Assembly: GCA_029262275.1 (NCBI GenBank)
Contig: JAJCZS010000011.1
Location: forward strand, 62,001 to 126,000
Direction: 5' to 3'
From: Deltaproteobacteria bacterium
GTDB taxonomy: Bacteria; Desulfobacterota_D; UBA1144; Nemesobacterales; UBA2774
Length of the DNA: 64,000 bases
The notes beneath the pieces were generated by a model that was not told the origin of the DNA, made no database searches, and saw only the letters and a list, made by a program, of their open reading frames with translations. The position numbers and the translations under genes are program-made. Below are positions 53,245 to 63,201 of the stretch, in pieces. Within the stretch, counting starts at the first letter, position 1. The number at the start of each line of letters is the position of its first letter.

Positions 53245-53319
53245 GGCGGCGTAGCTCAGGGGTAGAGCGGGGCTCTCATAAGGCCTGTGTCGGTGGTTCA
53301 AATCCACCCGTCGCCACCA
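53245..53319 (+). tRNA. tRNA with CAU anticodon (probably elongator Met)
   Basis: 75 nt with full cloverleaf. The 7-bp acceptor stem GGCGGCG/CGTCGCC has one G-U; D-stem GCTC/GAGC; anticodon loop CTCATAA with CAU at 53277-53279; T-arm GGTGG/CCACC around TTCAAAT; encoded CCA at 53317-53319. The anticodon stem has two G-U pairs. CAU can be elongator Met or lysidine-modified Ile2; the standard G1-C72 pair rules against initiator. Confidence 0.93.
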
Positions 53320-53578
53320 TTTTCAAAACCCAATGTCCATTGATTTTATTATTACTTAAAGGAAGTTACAAGAATTTATCTTGGAATTGACTGTTTTCTA
53401 TTTTTTTCTCAATTATACAACTTTTTCACTCAGAACAATCACACTACAATCCCAAAATTCTCAAACTTAACATATGTTGTTTAGCATCATCCTTAATTTT
53501 AAACATTATCTCATTCGTAACTTTTTTTTGAGTCTTAAAAAAATGTTAATGGTGTCTTATTAAACAAGGGATGATCGC

Positions 53579-54703
53579 TTATGGCTGTGCAAGAGTAATA
53601 CTCTTTCTAAATCGATAAAGGGCCGCCATCAAAAATAGTAATCCTATCAAAACCACCAAGGTGAAATCTATCCATACTATCTCAATACCGGCATCACGGA
53701 ACAGAACTGCTTGGGCAAACCTTACAAAATGAGTCGAAGGTGAGAAGTACATTATGTACCTCAGTACTGCAGGCATGTTATCCATTGGTGTGTAGACACC
53801 AGAAAGCATCATCATCACCAGAAAAACGGGAATAGCAAGAAGCCCGAACTGAGGCATTGACCTGGCAATTGTTGCTAAAAATATTCCGAGCGCTGTAACT
53901 GAGAATAGAAATGCAATAGTCCCAGCTATAAAAAGTGGGATCGATCCTGCGATTGGCACCTTTAAGAGACCCTGCACAATAAAGAAAAGGGAGATAATTA
54001 CAGCAACAACCACAACAAGTCCGTTTGCCCATATCTTAGCTACCATTATATCAAAAGGTCTTATAGGCATGACTAATAAATGTTCAATAGTGCCGTGTTC
54101 CCTTTCTCTTATCACCGCTGCTCCCGTTAGAATTATTGCCAAAATCGTAATGTTGTTAATTATTTCCATGACACTTTGAAACCAGGATCCTTCTAAGTTA
54201 GGATTGAATTTGGACCTTATTAATATCTTAGCTGGCTCTTTCTGACCCCTTGCTTCTATAAACTCTCCTAGCTCATCGGATATGATATTTTGAATATAAG
54301 ATGCGCCTCTTCCGGCTATGCTCATAACGGTAGCATCTACATTTATTTGAATTTCTGGCTGGTGTCCAGCTATTAGATCTTTCTGGAAGTCAGGTGGTAT
54401 ATCAATAATAAAACTGTACAGACCACTATCCAACGCCTGATCAATTTCATTGATAGAAATCATACCCGGAGGTTTAAAATATGGTTCTAGCAATGAGTCA
54501 TGAATTCGTCTTGAGAGAATAGAATTATCTTCATCAACTATAGCAATTGAAGCATTACTAACATCAGTATTGCCACTTCGGGCACCTTCGTATACCCCAA
54601 AACTAAAGAAATAGATAATCAAAAAGACCAGGAAAAGATCATAGCGCAAGCTAAAAAGTTCCTTTACTCCTAGTCTATATATAATATCAATTCTCTGTTT
54701 CAT
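53579..54703 (-). CDS. ABC-2 type membrane permease (YhhJ/YbhR-like)
   Basis: 374 residues, one N-terminal helix, a periplasmic domain (about 45-175), then five helices near 180-370. EREHGTIEHLLVMPIRPFDIMVAKIWANG is the ABC-2 signature and includes the cytoplasmic hinge (split here at EREHGTIEHLLVMP). Third gene of an exporter operon, 2 bp after the RbbA-like gene. Confidence 0.92.
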   Translation of the reverse strand: MKQRIDIIYRLGVKELFSLRYDLFLVFLIIYFFSFGVYEGARSGNTDVSNASIAIVDEDNSILSRRIHDSLLEPYFKPPGMISINEIDQALDSGLYSFIIDIPPDFQKDLIAGHQPEIQINVDATVMSIAGRGASYIQNIISDELGEFIEARGQKEPAKILIRSKFNPNLEGSWFQSVMEIINNITILAIILTGAAVIREREHGTIEHLLVMPIRPFDIMVAKIWANGLVVVVAVIISLFFIVQGLLKVPIAGSIPLFIAGTIAFLFSVTALGIFLATIARSMPQFGLLAIPVFLVMMMLSGVYTPMDNMPAVLRYIMYFSPSTHFVRFAQAVLFRDAGIEIVWIDFTLVVLIGLLFLMAALYRFRKSITLAQP

Positions 54704-54705
54704 AA

Positions 54706-57459
54706 CTATTTCTCCTGACCTTTTAGGAGCAACAAGCCAAGTATTAGATAAGCAATGATTATTGCAAACAGAGCAAGAAAGTTTATTGCAAGATCATTGA
54801 ACTGTAGTGCCTTGGCGAAAGTTCCCATGCTAATAAGTTGAAAATAGCCATATGGGAACATGAGTCCAATTATCTTTGCCTCTCCAGATAAAGATGAAAT
54901 GGGGGTCAAATATCCTGAGAAATTAATTGCCGGGGTTACTGTAATAATGGCGGTTGCAAATATTGCGGCAATCTGAGTTTTTACAAAAGTAGAAACCATT
55001 ATCCCAAATCCGGTGGTTGCAATTACATATAATAGTGCACCCACAATAAGTGCGGCATAACTTCCTTTGATAGGTACTTTAAAAAGGAAGAGCGCTAATA
55101 AAATCAGTGTGCAGAAATTGATCATAGCCAAGACCACATAGGGGGATTGTTTTCCCAATAGGAACTCTAGCTTTGTTACAGGAGTTGCATAGAAATTAGC
55201 TATTGAACCCAACTCCCTTTCACGAACTACACCAAGTGAGGTCATAATGGCAGGAATAAAAACCAAAATTATCATTATTGTTCCTGGTACCATAGCATTC
55301 ACGCTTTTAAAATCCTGATTGTACCGAAACCTTGTCTCTAGGTCGGCTGCTATTATAGGTATAGCCCCACCCGGATTCTCAAGTGCCTGTTTTTCCAAGT
55401 ACTCCTGATGTACCCCTTGTAAATACCCGCGACTGGTCTCAGCCCTATAAGGCATTGCACCGTCTAGCCATACGCTGACAGTAGGTTCTGACCCACTCTT
55501 TAAGTCTCTACCAAAATTTGGAGGTATTTCCATAGCTAGTCTTAGCTCTCCGCTTTTAAGCCTCTGCTCTAACTCTTCATAACTATAAAGGGGCAGTCTT
55601 TCCTCGAAGTAACGTGATCCAGAAAAGTTTTCAAGATAGCTTCGGCTTTCGGGTGTCTGATCACGATCTAATATTGCATAGGGAAGGTTCTCAACATCAA
55701 AAGTTATTCCGTAGCCAAATACTATCATCAACAAAATAGGTCCAAACAATGCGAATGCTAGGCGAATAGGATCACGTTTAATTTCCATTGTCTCTCGTCT
55801 TGCATATGCCCATAACCGACTGAAACTAAAGCTGCTGTCTCGAGTTGCTGGTTTTCTACTAGCAAATGTATCGCTTCCCTTTAAATTAGTCGGTTGTAAC
55901 CTTTCTTTTACTTTAACCTCAGCATCTTCAAGATAAGAGATGAATGCTTCTTCCAGGTTAGCAGCCTGTTTTTTTTCTACTAACGAACTAGGGGGGCCTT
56001 CAGCCAGTACTTTGCCTTCGTGCATTAAGGATATTCGGTCGCAGCGCTCTCCTTCATTCATAAAATGTGTGGATATGAATATAGTTACACTTTCTTTCCT
56101 GGAGAGCTCTATCAGAAATCCCCAGAAACTATCCCTTGCAATTGGGTCTACTCCTGATGTCGGTTCATCCAAAATCAATATCTCTGGTTCGTGGATTACA
56201 GCGACTGCTAGTGACAGTCTTTGTCTGATTCCAAGTGGCAGTTTTTCAGGCAGTTCATTTTCTACTTCATTCAGTCCAAATCGACTGATCATCTCCGATG
56301 TGCGGGCAGGGATACTTTTGCTCGGCAGACTGAAAAGACGGGCATGAAGTTCTAGGTTCTGCCTTACAGTAAGCTCATTATAGAGAGAAAAAGATTGAGA
56401 CATATAGCCAACACGCTTGCGTATTTCAATGTCTCTGGCATCAACGCTCTTGCCGAAAAGAAAAGCCTCTCCTTCAGTCGCAGACAAAAGTCCTGTAAGC
56501 ATTTTCATTGTAGTTGTTTTCCCACACCCGTTTGAGCCTAGAAATCCGAAGATCTCACCCTGTTCTATACGAAAGCTCACGTGATCCACAGCAGTGAAAC
56601 TGTTAAATTGTTTTGTGAGGCCGTTTGCTTCAATTGCAGTCTTTCCATCAATACTATGGTGAGGAGGAATAGTTAACTTTCTGTAATTTTTCTGTACTTG
56701 CTCAGGAAGCATTTTGATAAAGACATCTTCCAGATCGCCTGAGGCGTTTTGGGATTTAAGCTCTTTGGGACTCCCAGACTTTAGGACCTTTCCGTCATTT
56801 ATAGCAACTAGCCAATCAAATGCCTCGGCCTCCTGCATATATGCAGTTGCAATTAAAACACTCATACCTTTTCTACGGGACATTATTTGACTCAATAACT
56901 CCCAAAATTGTCTGCGAGAGAGAGGGTCCACACCTGTAGTGGGCTCATCAAGTATTAGAAAATCCGGCTCATGAATCAGGGTGCAGCAAAGGCCCAGTTT
57001 TTGCTTCATACCACCTGAGAGTTTTCCAGCTGGACGGTCTGAGAAAGGGGCAAGACCAGTGCTGCTCAGAAGCTCCTTAATTCTAATTTCCCTTTCTTTC
57101 TTTGATAGTCCAAAGAGGCGTCCAAAAAAGTCGACATTCTCAAATACCGAAAGTGTGGGGTAAAGGTTTTTCCCAAGCCCTTGCGGCATATAAGCTATAC
57201 GGGAACAAATGGAGTTTCGTCTTGAAGATAAGGACATGTCAGCTCCCATCACTTCTACTTTACCCTCTTGCATCTTCCTGACCCCTGATATCAATGCAAG
57301 CATGGTAGATTTACCAACCCCATCAGGACCAATAAGTCCTGCTAAACAGCCCGAAGGTATATCTAGGGTAATATTATCAAGGGCTTTTGTGTTACCATAG
57401 GAATGGCTGACATTGATTAATTTGGCAATTACTTCTGGATTGTTATTCTTCTCGTTCAT
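54706..57459 (-). CDS. RbbA-like fusion: two ABC ATPase domains plus ABC-2 permease
   Basis: 917 residues. First ATPase: Walker [31 protein letters not shown]. Second: GSNGCGKTT, a degenerate signature [10 protein letters not shown], and [13 protein letters not shown]. Then six helices from about residue 575, with the ABC-2 stretch [17 protein letters not shown]. The layout is that of E. coli RbbA (YhiH), reported to bind ribosomes. Here it lies in a membrane-export operon with an HlyD-like gene. Overlaps the HlyD gene by 17 bp. Confidence 0.92.
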   Translation of the reverse strand: MNEKNNNPEVIAKLINVSHSYGNTKALDNITLDIPSGCLAGLIGPDGVGKSTMLALISGVRKMQEGKVEVMGADMSLSSRRNSICSRIAYMPQGLGKNLYPTLSVFENVDFFGRLFGLSKKEREIRIKELLSSTGLAPFSDRPAGKLSGGMKQKLGLCCTLIHEPDFLILDEPTTGVDPLSRRQFWELLSQIMSRRKGMSVLIATAYMQEAEAFDWLVAINDGKVLKSGSPKELKSQNASGDLEDVFIKMLPEQVQKNYRKLTIPPHHSIDGKTAIEANGLTKQFNSFTAVDHVSFRIEQGEIFGFLGSNGCGKTTTMKMLTGLLSATEGEAFLFGKSVDARDIEIRKRVGYMSQSFSLYNELTVRQNLELHARLFSLPSKSIPARTSEMISRFGLNEVENELPEKLPLGIRQRLSLAVAVIHEPEILILDEPTSGVDPIARDSFWGFLIELSRKESVTIFISTHFMNEGERCDRISLMHEGKVLAEGPPSSLVEKKQAANLEEAFISYLEDAEVKVKERLQPTNLKGSDTFASRKPATRDSSFSFSRLWAYARRETMEIKRDPIRLAFALFGPILLMIVFGYGITFDVENLPYAILDRDQTPESRSYLENFSGSRYFEERLPLYSYEELEQRLKSGELRLAMEIPPNFGRDLKSGSEPTVSVWLDGAMPYRAETSRGYLQGVHQEYLEKQALENPGGAIPIIAADLETRFRYNQDFKSVNAMVPGTIMIILVFIPAIMTSLGVVRERELGSIANFYATPVTKLEFLLGKQSPYVVLAMINFCTLILLALFLFKVPIKGSYAALIVGALLYVIATTGFGIMVSTFVKTQIAAIFATAIITVTPAINFSGYLTPISSLSGEAKIIGLMFPYGYFQLISMGTFAKALQFNDLAINFLALFAIIIAYLILGLLLLKGQEK

Positions 57460-58447
57460 CAGGCAACTCTGGAAGATTACTCAGAAACTCAGGCCAAGGT
57501 GTATCAGGGTCAAGACGAATATAAGCTACGCCTGGGACCCCAATTTTAACCAGAGATTCATATTCCTTTAAGATATCAGGATCAATCCGGACCTTAACTC
57601 TAAAGACCAGTTTTTGGCGCTCGTTTAGAGTTTCAACTTCCTTTGGTGTAAATTGGGCTTTGGATGATATAAAGTAAACCTCAGCCGGTATGGCAAACTC
57701 CGGTGCTGCGTCAAAAACAATTCTCGATGGAGCTCCAATAGCTAATCTGCCAGCATCTTTTGAAGACAGAAACACTGTCATGTAAACATCGGCAAGGTTA
57801 ATTATTGTCATAATTTTCCCACCAGCAGGAAGCACCTCTCCTGGCTCCGCTAGTCTGTACTGGACCCGCCCACTTATAGGAGATTTGAGAATGCTGTCGT
57901 CTATATCACTCTTTATTCGTTCGGTGTGTGCTATAGCCGCGTCTATAGCTGCCTGTGCATTTGCAACATTTGCCTCAGCAGCGGAACACCTAGATTCTGA
58001 TACGTCATATGTTGCATTCTGCTTGTCGAGCTCCTGTGATGAAATTATTCCTTTTTCAAAAAGTTTTTTAGCCCTTGATAAATTCTTTCTGGCAAGATCA
58101 CACTCACTTTCTCTCTGTTCAACTATGGCCATAGCATTGTTGCGTTGCTTCTCTGCGCTTACTACACTTGCTTGAGCTTCGGCAAGCTGGGCTTCCATAG
58201 TCGTTGTGCTCATTCGTGCAACTATCTGACCTGATTGCACCCTATCACCTTCATCAAAAAGTATTTCTTTTACACGCCCGTGAAACTTTGTTGCTATATC
58301 AACCTCGGTTGCTTCAAGACGGCCATTACCCACAGCAAATCCCTCAATGGGTTCTTTACGGAAGTTAAACCACCATACCGCAAATCCTACAGCGATAACA
58401 ATGATTAAAAATGTAAGTAGTATTTTTCTATTTTTACTTGTAAACAT
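57443..58447 (-). CDS. HlyD-family periplasmic adaptor (YhiI-like)
   Basis: 334 residues, one N-terminal membrane helix (residues 8-27), then a lipoyl-like half, a long coiled-coil hairpin (about 70-180), the second lipoyl half ([20 protein letters not shown]), and a beta-barrel. Links the ABC exporter to the outer membrane. First gene of the yhiI-rbbA-yhhJ-like operon; no TolC homologue present nearby. Confidence 0.92.
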   Translation of the reverse strand: MFTSKNRKILLTFLIIVIAVGFAVWWFNFRKEPIEGFAVGNGRLEATEVDIATKFHGRVKEILFDEGDRVQSGQIVARMSTTTMEAQLAEAQASVVSAEKQRNNAMAIVEQRESECDLARKNLSRAKKLFEKGIISSQELDKQNATYDVSESRCSAAEANVANAQAAIDAAIAHTERIKSDIDDSILKSPISGRVQYRLAEPGEVLPAGGKIMTIINLADVYMTVFLSSKDAGRLAIGAPSRIVFDAAPEFAIPAEVYFISSKAQFTPKEVETLNERQKLVFRVKVRIDPDILKEYESLVKIGVPGVAYIRLDPDTPWPEFLSNLPELPDEREE

Positions 58448-58544
58448 TATTATGTTTCCAACTTATAAAATTTTATAATAACACAGACAGAGTTTCTTTT
58501 GATATATAATACAGGTGCAATTGCCTCATTTTCAAAAACAATAA

Positions 58545-60140
58545 TCAACAAAGATTCCTGCTTAGTACTTTATTTAAAATAAATTCTATATTTTCTAAAA
58601 CTGGTTTTGTCGTATCAATTGCAATTAACTTTTTTTTGCTAATTTCAAGAGGTTCTTCAAGATCGGAAATAAACCTGTCCAATATACCTAATCTGCCATC
58701 AGAAATAGTGTTCTTTTGCTTCTCTCTTACTACAAGTCTTTGTTCAATTAAATTTATAGGTGCTTGGGTCTGTATAAAGTATAAAGGTACTTCTAATCTT
58801 TCAGTTAACTCTACTACAGACTTTCTCCACTTTATCTTTGAAAAACTGGCGTCAATAATCGCAGATTTGCCATTGTTTACTAAGTCTTTGGCGTTATAAA
58901 AGATTTCCTCATATGTTTTTTTAGTGACATCTCTCGAGTAAATTCCTGTGTCGTATTCATCATATTTCCTCTCAAATTTGGATATTCCTGAGATTCTTTT
59001 CCTAACTACATCTGAGGAGATAAGATCAAATGATAACTCCTCAGAAAGCGCTTTTGCTATAGTTGATTTTCCAGTGCCGATTAAGCCGAATACGACAATG
59101 ATGACTGGGTTTGATCCAAACAATGCGTATTTCAATGCCAGTTTAAATAATGAATCTGCACTTTTTCTTGCAAGCACTTTTTCCTTTCCAGGCACTTCTA
59201 GCTCAAGAGCTTTTAAGCTCTCCACCTTTCCCCGAACAAATGCCCTGTAGCATTTATAAAAATCCAGGACTTCATATATTTCCTCGTCTTTCATCATCCT
59301 GGAGATTTCACTTATGAAATAAGTTGAGAAGCCATTGTAGCCGTTATAATCTAGGTCCATTGAAAGAAAAGCTACATCTGAGGCGATATCTATATATCTA
59401 AATCTCTCATTAAATTCTATGCAGTCGTATATGCATATTTCCTTATCCGTAAGGTTGATGTGCTCAAGACGGAGATCACCATGGCAATCCCTAATTCTGC
59501 CGCCCTTGATTCTTTTTGTGAAGAGATCATGTCTGTTTTGGAAAATATGATTGTTATAAGACTCAATAGTTCTATAAGCATTTGCACTAATTGTCTTACC
59601 TATAAATTGTTTAGCGAGATCAAGATTCTGGTCAATCACAGATTTAATCGTTTCAGGTTCACCGTATTTGCTAATTTCCTCTGAGGAAGACTGACTATTG
59701 TAATAACTCGCTAATTTCTCTGCTATCCTGGAAAAATCAGCGTCAGAAACCTTGTCATTTTTCAGCAGATTATGGAGAAAGTATTCCTCGGGCAATAAAT
59801 TCATTTTTACAGCGTATTCAACAGTTTGATCTCCGGTGCCTAGTGCAAGTGCTCCATCTTTTAGAGATATCTCTTCAATACCTATATATGCTGTGCAGCA
59901 AAGCTTCTTGTTAAGCTCTACCTCTTTTTCACAATAATGCTTTCTTTTCTGTAATGTGGAATAATCCAAGAAACCAAAATCAACAGGTTTTTTGATTTTG
60001 TAAACGTATGGGGCTGCAATAAATACATCTGATGCATGTGTTTGAATGTGTTTAACTTTGGCGGGTGAGTATGAATATGAGTAAGGACACAAAAGAAATT
60101 GAATTAATCTTGATCTTTCTACGCCATTTTTATTTTTCAT
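58545..60140 (-). CDS. Aminoglycoside-phosphotransferase-like / AAA kinase fusion
   Basis: 531 residues in two parts. The N-terminal APH-like half has a catalytic loop CHGDLRLEHINL and the metal Asp in YDCIEFNERFRYIDIASDVAFL. The C-terminal half has a P-loop GLIGTGKST and a kinase fold with DLISSDVVRKRISG, like AAA_33 or zeta-toxin-type kinases. This fusion is found in many environmental bacteria; substrate is unknown. Resistance to aminoglycosides is not implied. Next same-strand gene upstream is the CBS protein. Confidence 0.85.
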   Translation of the reverse strand: MKNKNGVERSRLIQFLLCPYSYSYSPAKVKHIQTHASDVFIAAPYVYKIKKPVDFGFLDYSTLQKRKHYCEKEVELNKKLCCTAYIGIEEISLKDGALALGTGDQTVEYAVKMNLLPEEYFLHNLLKNDKVSDADFSRIAEKLASYYNSQSSSEEISKYGEPETIKSVIDQNLDLAKQFIGKTISANAYRTIESYNNHIFQNRHDLFTKRIKGGRIRDCHGDLRLEHINLTDKEICIYDCIEFNERFRYIDIASDVAFLSMDLDYNGYNGFSTYFISEISRMMKDEEIYEVLDFYKCYRAFVRGKVESLKALELEVPGKEKVLARKSADSLFKLALKYALFGSNPVIIVVFGLIGTGKSTIAKALSEELSFDLISSDVVRKRISGISKFERKYDEYDTGIYSRDVTKKTYEEIFYNAKDLVNNGKSAIIDASFSKIKWRKSVVELTERLEVPLYFIQTQAPINLIEQRLVVREKQKNTISDGRLGILDRFISDLEEPLEISKKKLIAIDTTKPVLENIEFILNKVLSRNLC

Positions 60141-60169
60141 AGAGATCTTAAATTATTCTATCTTTGATT

Positions 60170-60619
60170 CTAGAGAACTTTAGACTTAGTACTAATAGCC
60201 GCAGCTAGTTCCGCTAGTTCAGTCGCTATTACAACTATTAGATCATCAACAGAAATTATGCCGGTGAGCTTGCCATTATTAGTTACTGGAATTCTTCTTA
60301 TTGAATACTCAGACAAGGTGCTTAGGATATCCATTAGATCTGTATCTTCTTCAACATATACGATATTTTTAGTCATCACCTCTTCAACAACTGTCTCTTC
60401 AGGGTTACTACCCTCTGCAATCACAGAAACAACCATATCCCTATCGGTTATTATGCCGATTGGAAAATTGTCATCATCAACAACCACTAAAGAGCCTATT
60501 TCTTCTCTCATCATTAAATAAGATGCTTCAGAAATCGGGGCAGAAGGGCTTATGACTATTACATCTCTATTCAGTATCTCTTTTAAAGATTTGGTGCTTC
60601 GTATAAGAGTTTTACTCAT
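60170..60619 (-). CDS. CBS-domain pair protein
   Basis: 149 residues formed of two CBS repeats: the first ends with GIITDRDMVVSVIAEG, the second ends with GIISVDDLIVVIATE. Likely binds adenine nucleotides and senses energy state. No additional domain. Precedes the phosphotransferase-kinase gene by 30 bp. Confidence 0.9.
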   Translation of the reverse strand: MSKTLIRSTKSLKEILNRDVIVISPSAPISEASYLMMREEIGSLVVVDDDNFPIGIITDRDMVVSVIAEGSNPEETVVEEVMTKNIVYVEEDTDLMDILSTLSEYSIRRIPVTNNGKLTGIISVDDLIVVIATELAELAAAISTKSKVL

Positions 60620-60847
60620 AGTACCCTCCTAATGATGAAGTAACTTTATTATTAGATAGTGCAACTATGATGCCACTATAGAATACTCCCCAATATAATG
60701 AATATATAGAATTGCAAAAATGCAGCATGTCAGATTATCGGACAGGTTGATTTGGAGATAATCTCTTCAACTTGCTTATATTCCAGATTTTATAGATGGC
60801 ATTATTATTGCAATTATTCATAACTTTATCTTATCAGGGAGGGCTCC

Positions 60848-61090
60848 ATGTCTGATTATAGATCGCTGTATCTTATTGAAACAAATTACAATTCAGAAAG
60901 GGACGCAACTGAAGTAATATTTGGCTATATGGAGAAAGAAAAAAAGTTAGCAGGAAGAGTCATGAGCGTAAGAGTAATAGTAAATGTTCCTGGCTGCAGA
61001 GAAAATGAGAAGAAAGCTATTAAAAAAGGGCTTATACAAGCAAGAGGATTATTAGAAAGATCTTCAAAAGCCCTTTATGAAGAGGATTAA
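60848..61090 (+). CDS. Hypothetical protein (80 aa)
   Basis: 80 residues, soluble, basic in the middle. The gggaggg at 60838-60844 is placed well before the ATG. Strand-helix pattern (VIFGYMEKEKKLAGRVMSVRVIVNVPG then a Lys-rich helix, KKAIKKGLIQARGLLERS) suggests a small globular fold. No family recognised. Convergent with a cytochrome c gene. Confidence 0.55.
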   Translation: MSDYRSLYLIETNYNSERDATEVIFGYMEKEKKLAGRVMSVRVIVNVPGCRENEKKAIKKGLIQARGLLERSSKALYEED

Positions 61091-61106
61091 GGTTCTTTAT
61101 ATAAAA

Positions 61107-61676
61107 TTAATCTTGAGGTAGCGGGATTGGCTTAGACACAGCATTATTGATTGGTTTTAAAGTTGCCAAATATGCAAATATAGATTTTAAGTCTTCATCG
61201 CTTAATTTTGCGTAATCTTTCCAGGGCATTGGAGGATTAATATTTCTTTTCAAACTTACGTGGCGACCTGATCGCATTATTTCAACAAATACATCTTCAT
61301 TCCACTTACCTATTCCGGTTGTGGAATCGGGGGTTAAATTTGCTGAAAAACTAATACCCCATTCCCCAGCCCATACGGTGGAGTCAAGAGTGGATAAAAA
61401 TTCTAACCATTCTTCAGAATCGATTTCACTGTTTGGAATTTTTGGAATTTCCGAATCCGAAGGGTGCCCAGAAAGAGTTCTATTTGTATCCGGCACTAAA
61501 CCATCTTCCGCTTCCACAAGAGGTGTATGACAGTCGTTACACCTACCTTGATTGACTAATTGCAATCCTCTTTGCACCCTTTTTTTGTTTACACCATCGT
61601 TGATATTATCTTGAGCAGATACAGCCGTATGCAATCCTAATATAAAAACGATGATTAATAATATAACTCTGGACAT
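61107..61676 (-). CDS. Monoheme c-type cytochrome
   Basis: About 189 residues from ATG 61676, selected because gaggttgaag is upstream and a signal peptide (MSRVILLIIVFILGLHTAVS) starts here. Heme site CNDCH, with distal Met probably in NPPMPW. Periplasmic electron carrier of the class used by many oxidoreductases. Same strand as the tandem universal stress protein upstream. Confidence 0.88.
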   Translation of the reverse strand: MSRVILLIIVFILGLHTAVSAQDNINDGVNKKRVQRGLQLVNQGRCNDCHTPLVEAEDGLVPDTNRTLSGHPSDSEIPKIPNSEIDSEEWLEFLSTLDSTVWAGEWGISFSANLTPDSTTGIGKWNEDVFVEIMRSGRHVSLKRNINPPMPWKDYAKLSDEDLKSIFAYLATLKPINNAVSKPIPLPQD

Positions 61677-61702
61677 ATCTTCAACCTCGCTAATAAGAAG
61701 AA

Positions 61703-62605
61703 TTAAGGTCTGACAACTAAAACAGGGCAAGGTGCCTCGCGAATAATTCTCTCTGCATCACTGCCCAATATAATTCTCGATAACCCCTTCCTATCATTGG
61801 TATTCATAATGATAAAATCAAACTTGTTTTTAACAGCATATTCTCTAATTGCCGATGAGGTACTGGTTCCGTGGATAACTTGAGTATTAATGTTTAGCTT
61901 AGCTTCCTTTTTTGTTCTGAGAAATTTCTTTTTAGCTTGATTAGCTTTTCTATCAAGTATTTTATGAGCTTTATTCATAAATCTTTGTACCATAGATGGG
62001 GGTATGTCATAGGCTTTTTCGTTCAGCCAAAATACATATAAAAGTACTACCGAAGAATTGAATAATTGTGCTAACTCAAGTGATGATGAAATTGCAGAAT
62101 CCGTATTATTTGAAACGTCAACCGGTACCAATATGTTCTCTACGATATTTACTATTTTTCTTCCTCTGCCTGGAACACATAGGACGGGGACAGGAGAACT
62201 TTTCAATACTTTTGATGTATTACTACCTATAATAAATCTCTGAATAAAACCTTGGCCATGTTTGCCCATTACGATCAAATCGCAATCGCAGCTTTTTGCA
62301 GTTTTAATTATTCCCTTAGCTGTTGTATCACGTACTACTTTATAAGAACAATTTATTCCTCTTTTCTCGAGTCTCCTCGAAACTCTTTTAAATCGATTTT
62401 CGAATTTTTTTTCGGTTTTGTCTACAATTTCCATAATGAAGTCTTCAGGCATAGGGGATAGAGATGCAATTGGGAAACTTATCTCACTTACAAAAAGGCA
62501 CAATATTTCCGCACCTAATTTTTCAGCAATAAATGTAGCGTATCTTAGAGCGCTATCTGATTCTTTTGATCCGTCTGTGGTCCATAGGATTTTTTTTATT
62601 TTCAT
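61703..62605 (-). CDS. Tandem universal stress protein (two UspA domains)
   Basis: About 300 residues from ATG 62605 (agga 7 bp upstream; the longer frame adds 14). Two Usp domains. The first has a GKHGQGFIQRFIIGSNTSKVLK ATP-loop (G-x2-G-x9-G-S type). The second has NDRKGLSRIILGSDAERIIR, in which the first G is replaced, so nucleotide binding may differ. Stress or energy sensing in cytosol. Lies between nosL and the cytochrome on the same strand. Confidence 0.9.
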   Translation of the reverse strand: MKIKKILWTTDGSKESDSALRYATFIAEKLGAEILCLFVSEISFPIASLSPMPEDFIMEIVDKTEKKFENRFKRVSRRLEKRGINCSYKVVRDTTAKGIIKTAKSCDCDLIVMGKHGQGFIQRFIIGSNTSKVLKSSPVPVLCVPGRGRKIVNIVENILVPVDVSNNTDSAISSSLELAQLFNSSVVLLYVFWLNEKAYDIPPSMVQRFMNKAHKILDRKANQAKKKFLRTKKEAKLNINTQVIHGTSTSSAIREYAVKNKFDFIIMNTNDRKGLSRIILGSDAERIIREAPCPVLVVRP

Positions 62606-62742
62606 ACCACTATCCTGAGAATTAATAATCGTTCTAATATAAAACAATTATTTGTGTCATATGACTTTCCATTCAGCAAAAGCATTGATCTCTATAATGT
62701 AACTTCTGCCCTTTTCCTGCTTGGATACACCTTTTCTTAGTC

Positions 62743-63201
62743 TTAATTATTTTTCATTTCTTTTAAAACCCATTCAGACGCATTTTCCAAACCGCCTAAA
62801 TACTTGCCGTTTTCTTTTTCAGCTAATTCTTTTGCTTTTTTGCTGTCTTTAAGAGCTAGAATTCCATGTCCCATAGGAGTAGTAATGTTTTGAGACCAGA
62901 TATAGTACGCGTCTTGTCCATCAATCCACTCCTTAGAACTGTAATCCATGACATATACAGAGGATATATTTAGGTTGTCCTCCTCATCCGCATAGTGAAT
63001 CATACAACCAAGATCATCAAATTTTACAGACTGTCCACTGGACAATTGGTATTGGGAGGCAAAATCTTTTTCACTAACAATCATTTTACACCTCTCACAT
63101 ATATCTTCACCGTAGTATATGTTCGCAGGCCCGCTCTCAGGTTTGTCACTGCAGGACATTAGCAATATAAGAAGAACTGACAGTGCTAACTTAGTTTTCA
63201 T
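62743..63201 (-). CDS. nosL: NosL, copper chaperone for N2O reductase
   Basis: 152 residues from ATG 63201 (aggaagag upstream, and it overlaps the stop of the next-upstream gene as ATGA). Lipoprotein signal with C17 after LLMS. Copper site in ICERCKMIVS (CxxCxM), typical NosL, and GHGILALKDSKKAKELA. Delivers Cu to the CuZ site of NosZ at the outer side of a membrane. Follows the nosY-like permease. Confidence 0.93.
   Translation of the reverse strand: MKTKLALSVLLILLMSCSDKPESGPANIYYGEDICERCKMIVSEKDFASQYQLSSGQSVKFDDLGCMIHYADEEDNLNISSVYVMDYSSKEWIDGQDAYYIWSQNITTPMGHGILALKDSKKAKELAEKENGKYLGGLENASEWVLKEMKNN

Noticed and set aside
58545-60140. Reading the fusion as an aminoglycoside-resistance gene.
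   Set aside because: Only the fold is shared; this fusion type is widespread in environmental bacteria and no resistance context is present.
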